42,831 nt of DNA from an uncultured Lachnospiraceae bacterium (GTDB lineage Bacteria; Bacillota; Clostridia; Lachnospirales; Lachnospiraceae): NCBI GenBank assembly GCA_900316165.1, contig ONBW01000023.1:1-42831 (forward strand), read 5' to 3'. Of the stretch, positions 33,910-41,048 are shown in pieces (position 1 is the first letter of the stretch; every line of letters starts with the position of its first letter). The translations under genes were made by a program, and so were the position numbers. Under the pieces are notes generated by a model that saw only the letters and a program-made list of their open reading frames with translations, had not been told where the DNA came from and ran no database searches.

Positions 33910-34890
33910 TTATTTATTGGCAGGTTTCATGTCTTTGAGTTTGTTCTCGATCCTGCCATCGAAACCAAACAGGTGAAAGAAATTATACTTCTCAACAAGG
34001 CGGGAATATACTCTCTGGGAGTAGATTTCTGAGACCTCGTTCAAAGTCAGGTTAGTAGAGATGATCGTGGACTTGGAGTTCAGCAGGCGGTCATTTATCA
34101 GATAGAAAAATGTAGACGTCGTGAAGGTGTTCGAAACCTCTGTACCAAGGTCATCTATTATAAGAAGGTCTGCCGTAAAAAGGCTCTTGTATGCGTAGTC
34201 ATCGGTATTTTTCTTCTCTCCGAAGGTGTAGTCCGAACAGACATTAAAAAGTCGGACTGCTGAGATATAAATCACAGTATGGTCAGTATTTATAAGTGAA
34301 CCTGCTATGCAGCTCGAGAGAAAGGTCTTTCCTGAGCCTGAAGTACCATAGAAAAACAGGTTATGGAATGAGTTGTCGAATGTTTCAACAAAACGCTTAC
34401 TCTGCTCCAATGCCTGCTGTGCATTCTCACGCGAACTCATGCCTGAAGAATCCCTTTCTGAGGAATATCCAGACAGATCAAAATCTTCGAAATGATCTGT
34501 AAGAAGGCGTTTCATGATGGGCTCGTCACGATATATAAGGTCTGTCGCGTGCTTTTTCAGGCAGTGACATGGAATATCGTTGTATTCGCCTACATAGCCT
34601 GTGTCCTTACAGTCAGGGCACTGATATGGCGGCTCGAGATAGTCTTCCGGGTAACCGTTATTACGGAGAATCTTCTTTTCTTCTTCAATAAAGCGGGCAG
34701 TAAGCTCCTTATAATCCACATGAACATCACGTCTGCGGGCATCATTTATGAATGCGTCCTCGAGCTTTGAGAACTCAGGAATCTTCTCACGGATTTCATC
34801 ACGACGGGAACGGATCAGTTCATCACGCTCCTGCTGTGCCTCGCGGTAGATCTGCATTATTTGATTGTACTGTGTGTTCGTCAGTTTCAT
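33910..34890 (-). CDS. dnaC: DnaC/DnaI-type helicase loader ATPase
   Basis: A 326-residue AAA+ ATPase that loads the replicative helicase at the origin and at restart sites. The N-terminal part is helical with a zinc-ribbon-like CPDCKDTGYVG...CHCLKK (about 92-112), as in DnaI-type loaders. The ATPase core has Walker A GTSGSGKT (about 184-191), Walker B LLIIDDLGTE (about 243-252), a sensor I-like STNL and an arginine finger region near YSRLVEKYNF (about 297-306). The gene lies two bases after the dnaD stop and ahead of prs on the minus strand. The DnaD-DnaC pairing is the usual Bacillota primosome arrangement. Confidence 0.9.
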   Translation of the reverse strand: MKLTNTQYNQIMQIYREAQQERDELIRSRRDEIREKIPEFSKLEDAFINDARRRDVHVDYKELTARFIEEEKKILRNNGYPEDYLEPPYQCPDCKDTGYVGEYNDIPCHCLKKHATDLIYRDEPIMKRLLTDHFEDFDLSGYSSERDSSGMSSRENAQQALEQSKRFVETFDNSFHNLFFYGTSGSGKTFLSSCIAGSLINTDHTVIYISAVRLFNVCSDYTFGEKKNTDDYAYKSLFTADLLIIDDLGTEVSNTFTTSTFFYLINDRLLNSKSTIISTNLTLNEVSEIYSQRVYSRLVEKYNFFHLFGFDGRIENKLKDMKPANK

Positions 34891-34892
34891 GC

Positions 34893-36095
34893 TTAAATAG
34901 AGTTATTCTTAAGGAGCATAGACTCCATAGCAGGGTCGTAGCTGTTCTTCTCTGAGTATGAGTTAAAGCTGTTCTTCCTCTGTGGCTGGGTATTCTTTCC
35001 AGCTGGAGAAAATCTGGCTTTCGTGATTTTTGAGTGGTTTGTATCGTCAGCTTCCACCTGAGATAAATCAGTGAATCCCTTCTCGTGCCAGGCATTTAGG
35101 ATAGTGTCGGCATAGCTGAAATTCGGCTGAGAAATATTCGCCATAGTTCTGCTGCAGGCTTCAGACACCATTTCCTTTGAAAAATGCCACTCGTTGAACC
35201 ATTTATCAACGAATTCAAGCTGAGCGGGTACAAGATTTCCAGAGATGCCAAATGCAGTTTTTACAGTGAGTGTATTCTCGCTGTGCTGCTTTTTTTCGTC
35301 CTTAGCGGCTGCTACAGTATTTATGCCGTTATTGTGCCAACTGATCGCGATAGAGTTCATGTAACTCATGATATTCGAGCGGCTCTGGCACTTGCCAGCG
35401 GCAAGTGTACTTGTCATCAGATAATCAATCAGATCCATGCTCATGCCTAGATCTATATGCCAGTATAGTATAGTATCTACTGCCTTGTTATTCAAGGCGG
35501 TGCCAAGATAGCGCTGTGCAATAAAGAGTATCTGTCTGATCTCAGGGTCGTTTTCTAAATCTTCACTGTTAAAGCTCTTCTTATTATCAGATGGAAGAGG
35601 GGTGTTATCAGTATCAGTATCAGTACCAGACTTCTTCTCTTCTGTGACTCTCTGAACAGGGGACGCCTTTTTTGCTTCAGCAGTGTCGGAAATTCCACTA
35701 GAAGCAGCTGATGAAACAGTCTCTTTATTAGTGTCAGAAGAAGAGTCGGCTGCAAAAGAAAAACTCATCTGGCCGTCACCATCCTCTGCCATCTGAGCAG
35801 AAAGCGGTCTCATGCAGATATCGCAGAGTTCTCCATCCTCATCGTAGTCGAGGGTCAGAATGCCTGCCGCAGAGAGAGCGTCGATAGAGGTGCGCACGTT
35901 ACGCGCAGAAAGTCCCAGACAGTCAGCGGTCGAAGCAATCGAAAAATCAGCTTCAGGGTCATTAATGCAGCGTAAAAGGCGCAGATATACCTTTACATCG
36001 TCGCCGTTAAGACCTTTCATATAATTATCTATGAAGTTATTTGACACACAGGTAACTGAGGCCGATGCCTCTGCGTGGAGATTTATTGAAGCCAT
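34893..36095 (-). CDS. dnaD: DnaD-domain replication initiation protein
   Basis: A protein of about 400 residues with an N-terminal winged helix (about 20-95; RNVRTSIDALSAAGIL) and a short Cys pair (LCDICMR). A disordered acidic/serine-rich linker follows (about 110-180). A DnaD/DnaB_2 domain (about 190-265) carries the YxxxI-type line RSNIMSYMNSIAISWHNNG, and a partial second copy (about 290-345) is suggested by FVDKWFNEWHFSKEMVSEACSRT. It remodels origin DNA and recruits the helicase loader. Start: AAAGGA (36108-36103) fits ATG 36095; the TTG six bases upstream is too close to that site. It heads the dnaD-dnaC-prs unit. Confidence 0.87.
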   Translation of the reverse strand: MASINLHAEASASVTCVSNNFIDNYMKGLNGDDVKVYLRLLRCINDPEADFSIASTADCLGLSARNVRTSIDALSAAGILTLDYDEDGELCDICMRPLSAQMAEDGDGQMSFSFAADSSSDTNKETVSSAASSGISDTAEAKKASPVQRVTEEKKSGTDTDTDNTPLPSDNKKSFNSEDLENDPEIRQILFIAQRYLGTALNNKAVDTILYWHIDLGMSMDLIDYLMTSTLAAGKCQSRSNIMSYMNSIAISWHNNGINTVAAAKDEKKQHSENTLTVKTAFGISGNLVPAQLEFVDKWFNEWHFSKEMVSEACSRTMANISQPNFSYADTILNAWHEKGFTDLSQVEADDTNHSKITKARFSPAGKNTQPQRKNSFNSYSEKNSYDPAMESMLLKNNSI

Positions 36096-36123
36096 CTGCA
36101 AATCCTTTCGTTAAACTGCGGTA

Positions 36124-36129
36124 ATTATA
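36124..36129 (-). promoter_or_regulatory. Extended -10 promoter of the dnaD operon
   Basis: On the minus strand, TGATATAAT gives an extended -10 with TATAAT at 36129-36124. The -35 region is T-rich and poor. Transcription would start near 36117, about 70 bases from the nearest DnaA box. Confidence 0.6.
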
Positions 36130-36187
36130 TCACATTCAATTTCTTTAAAAAAGTGTCGCAGATTCAACAATATCAGTGTATAACGCA

Positions 36188-36293
36188 TGTGGATAATGTG
36201 GATAACCTAGTGTAAATCTCTTAGTTAGGGCATTAAAAATCCACATCCTTTTGTGACTGTTTTTCTACAAAAAGATGTGGATAAAGTGGATAA
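36188..36293. promoter_or_regulatory. DnaA-box cluster upstream of dnaD
   Basis: TGTGGATAA, the reverse complement of the consensus DnaA box TTATCCACA, occurs exactly at 36188-36196, 36197-36205 and 36276-36284. AGTGGATAA (one mismatch) is at 36285-36293, abutting the murC stop. They form two head-to-tail pairs of directly adjacent 9-mers in the same orientation, 70 bases apart. A weak inverted copy (AAATCCACA) is at 36237-36245. DnaA binding here is inferred from the match; the site lies between dnaD and murC, not beside dnaA. Confidence 0.8.
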
Positions 36294-37673
36294 CTATTTT
36301 TTAAGCAGGTCATCGCCTATTTTATAGACGTCTCCCGCACCCATAGTTATCAACAAATCACCGTCGATAACATTTTTTGATAAAAATTTTTCAATCTCGT
36401 CAAAGGTTGCAAAACACTCGCAAGGTGTGCCAAGCTCACGAATTTTGTTACAGAGGTCAATGGAGTGCACTCCGTATATATCCTTCTCTCTGGCAGGGAA
36501 AATCTGTGCTAAGACTACCTGATCTGCAACTGAAAGGGCCTTTGCAAAATCGCCAAGGAAAGCTTTGGTTCTGGTATAAGTGTGAGGCTGGAATACGACT
36601 ATAAGTCTCTTGTGAGGGTATTTCAATGCTGCATCAAGCGAGGCATGAACTTCTGTAGGATGGTGGGCATAATCATCAACTATCGTAGCACCGTGATATT
36701 TGCCCTTTACCTCGAAACGCCTCTTTGCACCGCCGAATTTCTTAAGGCCGGCTTTGATCTGATCCATGGTAAAACCAAGCTCTCTTGCTACAGCTATAGC
36801 AGCTAAAGCGTTTCCGACATTGTGTCTTCCAGGTACGGACAGAACGACTTCGCCTAAATCCTCGCCGTATCCGAATGCCTTGAATCTGGCCTCTCCGGTC
36901 TCGTCGTAGGTGATATCCTCTGCGTGATAGTCTGCACCCTCGTTAAAGCCTACGGTAATGACCTTTGCTTTGATGCCGTCTACTATCTCTTTATAATTCG
37001 GGATTTCGTCGTTTATTATTACAGCTCCGTCAGCCTTTGTATCTGCTGCAAACTGGTGGAAACTCTTCCTTATATCTGCTAAGTCCTTGAAGAAGTCAAG
37101 GTGCTCAGCCTCAACGTTTAAAATAACGCTATACTTCGCATAGAGCTGAAGGAAGCTGTTGGTATACTCGCAGGCTTCTGTAAGGAAAAGGTCTGAGTTA
37201 CCTACATGAATATTTGAATTAATAGCTTTAAAAATACCGCCGATAGAGAGAGTCGGGTCTTTTTCACCTTCGAGCATGATCTGTGAGATCATACTTGAAG
37301 TAGTGGTCTTACCGTGGGTTCCGGCTACTGCGACGCTGTTTGGATAGTGCTTCATTATCTCACCCAGGAGCTGTGCACGGGTAAGCATCGGGATGCCCTT
37401 TTCCTTAGCGGCTGCAAACTCCGGATTGTCTGGATGAATGGCAGCTGTATAGACTACGCAGTCAATGTCATCAGTAATATTTGCTGCTGACTGTGGATAG
37501 TGGATGTCTGCTCCAAGCTCACTTAAATGACGTGTCAGGTCGCTTTCAGCTCTGTCTGAGCCGCTTACCGGGAAGTGTCTGTCTAGAAGCACTTCAGCCA
37601 GGCCGCTCATGCTGATTCCGCCGATTCCGATAAAATGAACCTTAACCGGTTTATCGAAATTTATCTCATACAT
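36294..37673 (-). CDS. murC: UDP-N-acetylmuramate--L-alanine ligase
   Basis: A 459-residue Mur ligase adding L-alanine to UDP-MurNAc with ATP, the first peptide step of peptidoglycan synthesis in the cytoplasm. It has an N-terminal substrate domain (VHFIGIGGISMSGLAEVL, about 11-28), the ATP loop AGTHGKTTTSSM (about 117-128), a TEACEY segment and ILNVEAEHLDFF (about 185-196), and C-terminal YAHHPTEV (about 344-351) and FQPHTYTRT (about 368-376), all MurC hallmarks. Length is normal. AAAGGAAAG precedes the ATG. Its stop codon directly touches the DnaA-box cluster. No T-rich terminator is seen before dnaD, so some readthrough into the dnaD operon is possible. Confidence 0.95.
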   Translation of the reverse strand: MYEINFDKPVKVHFIGIGGISMSGLAEVLLDRHFPVSGSDRAESDLTRHLSELGADIHYPQSAANITDDIDCVVYTAAIHPDNPEFAAAKEKGIPMLTRAQLLGEIMKHYPNSVAVAGTHGKTTTSSMISQIMLEGEKDPTLSIGGIFKAINSNIHVGNSDLFLTEACEYTNSFLQLYAKYSVILNVEAEHLDFFKDLADIRKSFHQFAADTKADGAVIINDEIPNYKEIVDGIKAKVITVGFNEGADYHAEDITYDETGEARFKAFGYGEDLGEVVLSVPGRHNVGNALAAIAVARELGFTMDQIKAGLKKFGGAKRRFEVKGKYHGATIVDDYAHHPTEVHASLDAALKYPHKRLIVVFQPHTYTRTKAFLGDFAKALSVADQVVLAQIFPAREKDIYGVHSIDLCNKIRELGTPCECFATFDEIEKFLSKNVIDGDLLITMGAGDVYKIGDDLLKK

Positions 37674-37711
37674 ATGAGTATCTCACTTTCCTTTGAGTTT
37701 TTGACTTTTTC

Positions 37712-37750
37712 AAACTTTCCACGTGGTCTGCATACTGGCGCGGAAAGTTT
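37712..37750. promoter_or_regulatory. Inverted repeat in the murC leader region
   Basis: AAACTTTCC (37712-37720) and GGAAAGTTT (37742-37750) are perfect inverted repeats around a 21-base centre that includes CCACGTGG. On the minus strand this lies in the presumed murC leader. On the plus strand it is followed by ATTTTTCC. It may be an operator or a folded leader; I cannot assign it. Confidence 0.4.
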
Positions 37751-37851
37751 ATTTTTCCTGATTAAGAATACATCAAAACAGGGTAAAATACAAGGAGTGC
37801 TCCAATTGAAAAGAAAATGCGCGTTTTTGCGAATTTTCTCATTGGAAACTA

Positions 37852-37860
37852 TGCTAAAAT
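37852..37860 (+). promoter_or_regulatory. Extended -10 promoter of the GlpA-like operon
   Basis: TGCTAAAAT (37852-37860) is an extended -10 located 40 bases before the ATG at 37901; no good -35 is seen. Confidence 0.5.
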
Positions 37861-37900
37861 TAGATTGTTTCCGATGGGAGATATTTTTGGAGGATATTAT

Positions 37901-39328
37901 ATGTATGATGTGATAGTGATAGGCGCAGGCGCTGTGGGAAGCGCCACTGCCAGAGAGCTTTCGAGATACAGTGGAAAGTTCTTAGTACTCGAGGCAGAGG
38001 AGGATGTCTGCTCAGGTACCACAAAGGCAAACAGCGCGATAGTTCATGCCGGTTATGATGCCGTGCCAGGTTCTAAAAAAGCTTTATATAATGTACGCGG
38101 TTCAGAGATGATGGAGGACCTCTCAAAGGAGCTTGACTTCGCTTATAAGAGGATTGGTTCGCTCGTTATCTGCAGGAAGGATCAGGACAGGTCCGTTCTT
38201 GAAAAGCTCTTGGAGCAGGGGAAAAAGAACGGTGTAAGGGACCTTCGTATAATAGAAAGAGACGAGATTGTTTCAATGGAGCCGAATATCGACGACGATG
38301 TAGTCTGTGCTCTCTATGCGCCTACAGCCGCTATCGTCTGCCCGTTCGGTATGTGTATAGCGTTTGCGGAAAATGCCGCAGACAATGGTGTGGAATTTGC
38401 TTTCAATTCAGGGGTTAAGCAGATAAAGAAGGCAGACGGTCATTTTGTCATCGAGACAGAGAAGGGTGTTTTCGAGGCAAAGGCAGTCGTGAACGCAGCA
38501 GGCGTCTACTCAGACGTCCTTCATAACCAGGTTTCAGAGAAGAAGCTTCATATCACTCCGAGAAAGGGCGAGTATGAGCTCTTCGATAGAGCAGATGGTG
38601 ACTTCGTTCATCATACTATATTCCAGCTGCCGTCAGCTCTTGGCAAAGGAATCCTCGTTACTCCGACAGTTCACGGCAACCTGCTTTTAGGACCGACAGC
38701 CGAGGACATAGAGAACAAAGAGGGCACAAATACTACAGCCGATGGTCTTTCTCAGGTTGAAAAAATGGCCGCTCTCTCCGTTAAGAATATTCCGTATAGA
38801 GACGTGATCACCTCATTTGCCGGACTTCGTGCACATGAGGACGGCGGTGATTTTATCATTGGTGAGTGTGAGGACTGTGAGGGATTCTTCGATGCGGCAG
38901 GCATCGAGTCTCCGGGACTTTCAAGTGCTCCGGCTATTGGAGCCGACCTGGCGCAGATGGTTGCAGAGAAGCTTTCACTAAAGAAGAACGAGAGCTTTAA
39001 CGGCACGAGAAAGGGAATCCTCGATCCGAAGAAGCTTTCTATAGAAGAGAGAAACGAGCTTATTAAGAAAAATCCAGCCTATGGCCAGATCATATGCCGC
39101 TGCGAGAGCGTTACAGCCGGTGAGATCATAGATGCGATCACGAGAACTCTCGGCGCTAAGTCACTTGATGGCATAAAGAGAAGAACGAGAGCCGGTATGG
39201 GCCGCTGCCAGGCGGGTTTCTGCACACCTAGACAGATGGATTTACTGGAAAAATACGCGCATCTGACACCGGAAGAGGTCACGAAGTCCGGCGGAGACAG
39301 CGTTTTGGTTTTTGGAAAGACTAAGTAA
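37901..39328 (+). CDS. GlpA-like FAD-dependent dehydrogenase (probable anaerobic glycerol-3-phosphate dehydrogenase)
   Basis: A 475-residue flavoprotein. The FAD Rossmann motif VIGAGAVGSATARELS (about 5-20) opens a DAO-type fold with CSGTTKANSAIVHAGYD (about 40-56) and, later, FAGLRAHEDGGDFIIGE (about 305-321). The C-terminal region carries a BFD-type [2Fe-2S] motif: CRCESVTAGEIIDAI and GMGRCQAGFC (four Cys, about 395-445). This matches the GlpA group in Clostridia that oxidises glycerol 3-phosphate to dihydroxyacetone phosphate. The start is ATG 37901 behind GGAGG (37888-37892); an in-frame upstream ATG at 37817 lies before the promoter and lacks a site. It is the first of three genes. Other DAO-family substrates cannot be excluded. 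Confidence 0.88.
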   Translation: MYDVIVIGAGAVGSATARELSRYSGKFLVLEAEEDVCSGTTKANSAIVHAGYDAVPGSKKALYNVRGSEMMEDLSKELDFAYKRIGSLVICRKDQDRSVLEKLLEQGKKNGVRDLRIIERDEIVSMEPNIDDDVVCALYAPTAAIVCPFGMCIAFAENAADNGVEFAFNSGVKQIKKADGHFVIETEKGVFEAKAVVNAAGVYSDVLHNQVSEKKLHITPRKGEYELFDRADGDFVHHTIFQLPSALGKGILVTPTVHGNLLLGPTAEDIENKEGTNTTADGLSQVEKMAALSVKNIPYRDVITSFAGLRAHEDGGDFIIGECEDCEGFFDAAGIESPGLSSAPAIGADLAQMVAEKLSLKKNESFNGTRKGILDPKKLSIEERNELIKKNPAYGQIICRCESVTAGEIIDAITRTLGAKSLDGIKRRTRAGMGRCQAGFCTPRQMDLLEKYAHLTPEEVTKSGGDSVLVFGKTK

Positions 39329-39341
39329 GGAGGCAGCTTCG

Positions 39342-40595
39342 ATGGAAAATTATGATTTAGTTATCGTCGGAGGCGGTCCGGCTGGACTTGCAGCTGCTAT
39401 CTCCGCGAGAAAAGAAGGAATACAGAGCATCTTAGTGCTTGAGAGAGACGACAGGCTCGGCGGTATTTTGAACCAGTGTATCCACAACGGTTTCGGACTT
39501 CATACATTTAATGAGGAACTGACCGGACCTGAGTACGCCGGCAGATTTATAACCCAGCTTCTCGATGAAAAAATAGAATACAGGCTTAACACCATGGTCA
39601 TGGATATAAGCCATGACAGAGTCGTTACTGCGATGAATTCAAGGGACGGCATGTTCCAGATCCAGGCAAAGGCAGTTGTCCTTGCTATGGGCTGCCGTGA
39701 GAGAAGCCGTGGCGCCTTGAATATCCCTGGATACAGACCGGCCGGCATCTATACAGCTGGCTGTGCACAGCGTCTCGTGAATATGGAAGGCCAGATGCCA
39801 GGTAAGAAGGTCGTTATCCTTGGTTCAGGCGATATCGGTCTTATCATGGCCCGCCGTATGACACTTGAGGGCGCAAAGGTTGAGGTAGTAGCAGAGCTTA
39901 TGCCTTATTCAGGCGGCTTAAAGAGAAATATTGTCCAGTGTCTCGATGATTTCGGCATTCCACTTAAGCTCTCTCACACCGTCGTAAATATCGAGGGCAA
40001 GAAGAGAGTAGAGGCTGTAACTATTGCTGAGGTAGGCCCGGATAGAAAGCCTGTCCCTGGAACAGAGGAGAGATACGAGTGCGATACGCTTCTACTTTCC
40101 TGCGGCCTTCTTCCTGAAAATGAGCTTTCAAAGGCCTGTGGAGTCGAGCTTTCAAGAGTTACAAATGGCCCTGTAGTAAATGATTCACTTGAGACCAGTG
40201 TCCCTGGTGTATTTGCCTGCGGAAATGTGCTTCATGTACACGACCTTGTAGACTTCGTTTCTATGGAAGCCAAAAATGCAGGCCACTACGCAGCTGCCTT
40301 CATCAAGAATGGAGAAGAGACCGGCGAGAGGATCATAGATATGGTATGCGACGGAAAGGTCCGCTACACCGTTCCTCAGATGATAAGACCTGACGATATG
40401 GAAGAGACTCTTACAGTCCGCTTCCGTGTCGCAAATGTCTACAAGAACGCTTCTATCGTAGTAAAAGCAGCCGGAAAAGAGCTTGTAAGACGTAAGAAGC
40501 AGATCATGGCTCCGGGTGAGATGGAGCAGGTTGTTCTAAAAAAAGCTGACCTCGCATCAGCTGATCGTGTAGATATAGGAATCGAGGAGGCTTGA
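39342..40595 (+). CDS. NAD(P)/FAD-dependent oxidoreductase, partner of the GlpA-like protein
   Basis: A 417-residue two-dinucleotide-fold flavoprotein. The FAD motif VGGGPAGLAAAISARK (about 8-23), GCRERSRGALNIPGYRPAGIY (about 122-142), the NAD(P) motif ILGSGDIGLIMARRM (about 165-179) and the closing VFACGNVLHVHDLVDFVSMEA (about 289-309) are in order. The protein lacks the CxxC of thioredoxin reductase. It probably passes electrons between the GlpA-like dehydrogenase and an unknown carrier. ATG 39342 is behind AAGGAGG (39328-39334), which overlaps the upstream stop codon. An in-frame start at 39312 would lie inside the previous gene and before this site, so it is rejected. Its stop is two bases before the DUF1667 gene. 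Confidence 0.88.
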   Translation: MENYDLVIVGGGPAGLAAAISARKEGIQSILVLERDDRLGGILNQCIHNGFGLHTFNEELTGPEYAGRFITQLLDEKIEYRLNTMVMDISHDRVVTAMNSRDGMFQIQAKAVVLAMGCRERSRGALNIPGYRPAGIYTAGCAQRLVNMEGQMPGKKVVILGSGDIGLIMARRMTLEGAKVEVVAELMPYSGGLKRNIVQCLDDFGIPLKLSHTVVNIEGKKRVEAVTIAEVGPDRKPVPGTEERYECDTLLLSCGLLPENELSKACGVELSRVTNGPVVNDSLETSVPGVFACGNVLHVHDLVDFVSMEAKNAGHYAAAFIKNGEETGERIIDMVCDGKVRYTVPQMIRPDDMEETLTVRFRVANVYKNASIVVKAAGKELVRRKKQIMAPGEMEQVVLKKADLASADRVDIGIEEA

Positions 40596-40597
40596 AT

Positions 40598-40954
40598 ATG
40601 GAAGAGAGACATCTGACTTGTATAAACTGCCCGATGGGCTGCGCTCTTACGGTTACTCTGGATAACGGAGAGGTAGTTTCTGTCACAGGAAATACCTGCA
40701 AGCGCGGTGAAATCTACGGCAGAAAAGAGGTCACAAACCCTACGAGGATCGTGACCAGTACTGTAGCAGTTGACGGCGGAAAAGATGCTGTAGTAGCTGT
40801 AAAGACTGCTTCAGATATTCCTAAGGGCAAAATGTTCGACATCGTAAATGCCCTAAAGGGAGTTCGCGTTAAGTCTCCTGTTCATATCGGAGATGTGATC
40901 GTAAAGGACGTCTGCGGAACGGGCGTTGATATCATCGCCACAAGAGAAGACTGA
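40598..40954 (+). CDS. DUF1667 protein, third component of the GlpA-like operon
   Basis: A 118-residue protein opening with LTCINCPMGCALTV and then GNTCKRGE, giving four cysteines (C-x2-C-x3-C then C) that could hold a metal or Fe-S centre. The family is defined by its constant association with GlpA-like and FAD-oxidoreductase genes. It is presumed to be the electron-transfer subunit, standing in for GlpC. ATG 40598 is seven bases behind AGGAGG (40585-40590). A TTG at 40592 is too close to that site. It ends the operon, before a strong terminator. Redox role is inferred from the cysteines and the context. Confidence 0.87.
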   Translation: MEERHLTCINCPMGCALTVTLDNGEVVSVTGNTCKRGEIYGRKEVTNPTRIVTSTVAVDGGKDAVVAVKTASDIPKGKMFDIVNALKGVRVKSPVHIGDVIVKDVCGTGVDIIATRED

Positions 40955-40987
40955 TTTTTACCTGGCGTGTGAATGCGTTACAGGTTT

Positions 40988-41036
40988 TCCGGTTATTTTT
41001 CTTTGAGTAAATCAATGAAAAATAACCGGATTTTTT
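40988..41036 (+). terminator. Intrinsic terminator of the GlpA-like operon
   Basis: TCCGGTTATTTTTC (40988-41001) pairs perfectly with GAAAAATAACCGGA (41017-41030), followed by TTTTTT. Given the convergent gene ending at 41049, it may also work on the minus strand. Confidence 0.92.
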
Positions 41037-41048
41037 ATGCTTTGGTAC

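Noticed and set aside
36188-36293. Chromosomal replication origin
   Set aside because: DnaA boxes are present, but no dnaA or dnaN gene and no clear AT-rich unwinding element adjoin them; a regulatory or titration site is more likely.
37817-37900. N-terminal extension of the GlpA-like protein
   Set aside because: The upstream ATG precedes the likely promoter and lacks a ribosome-binding site, and the extra 28 residues would sit ahead of the usual N-terminal FAD motif.
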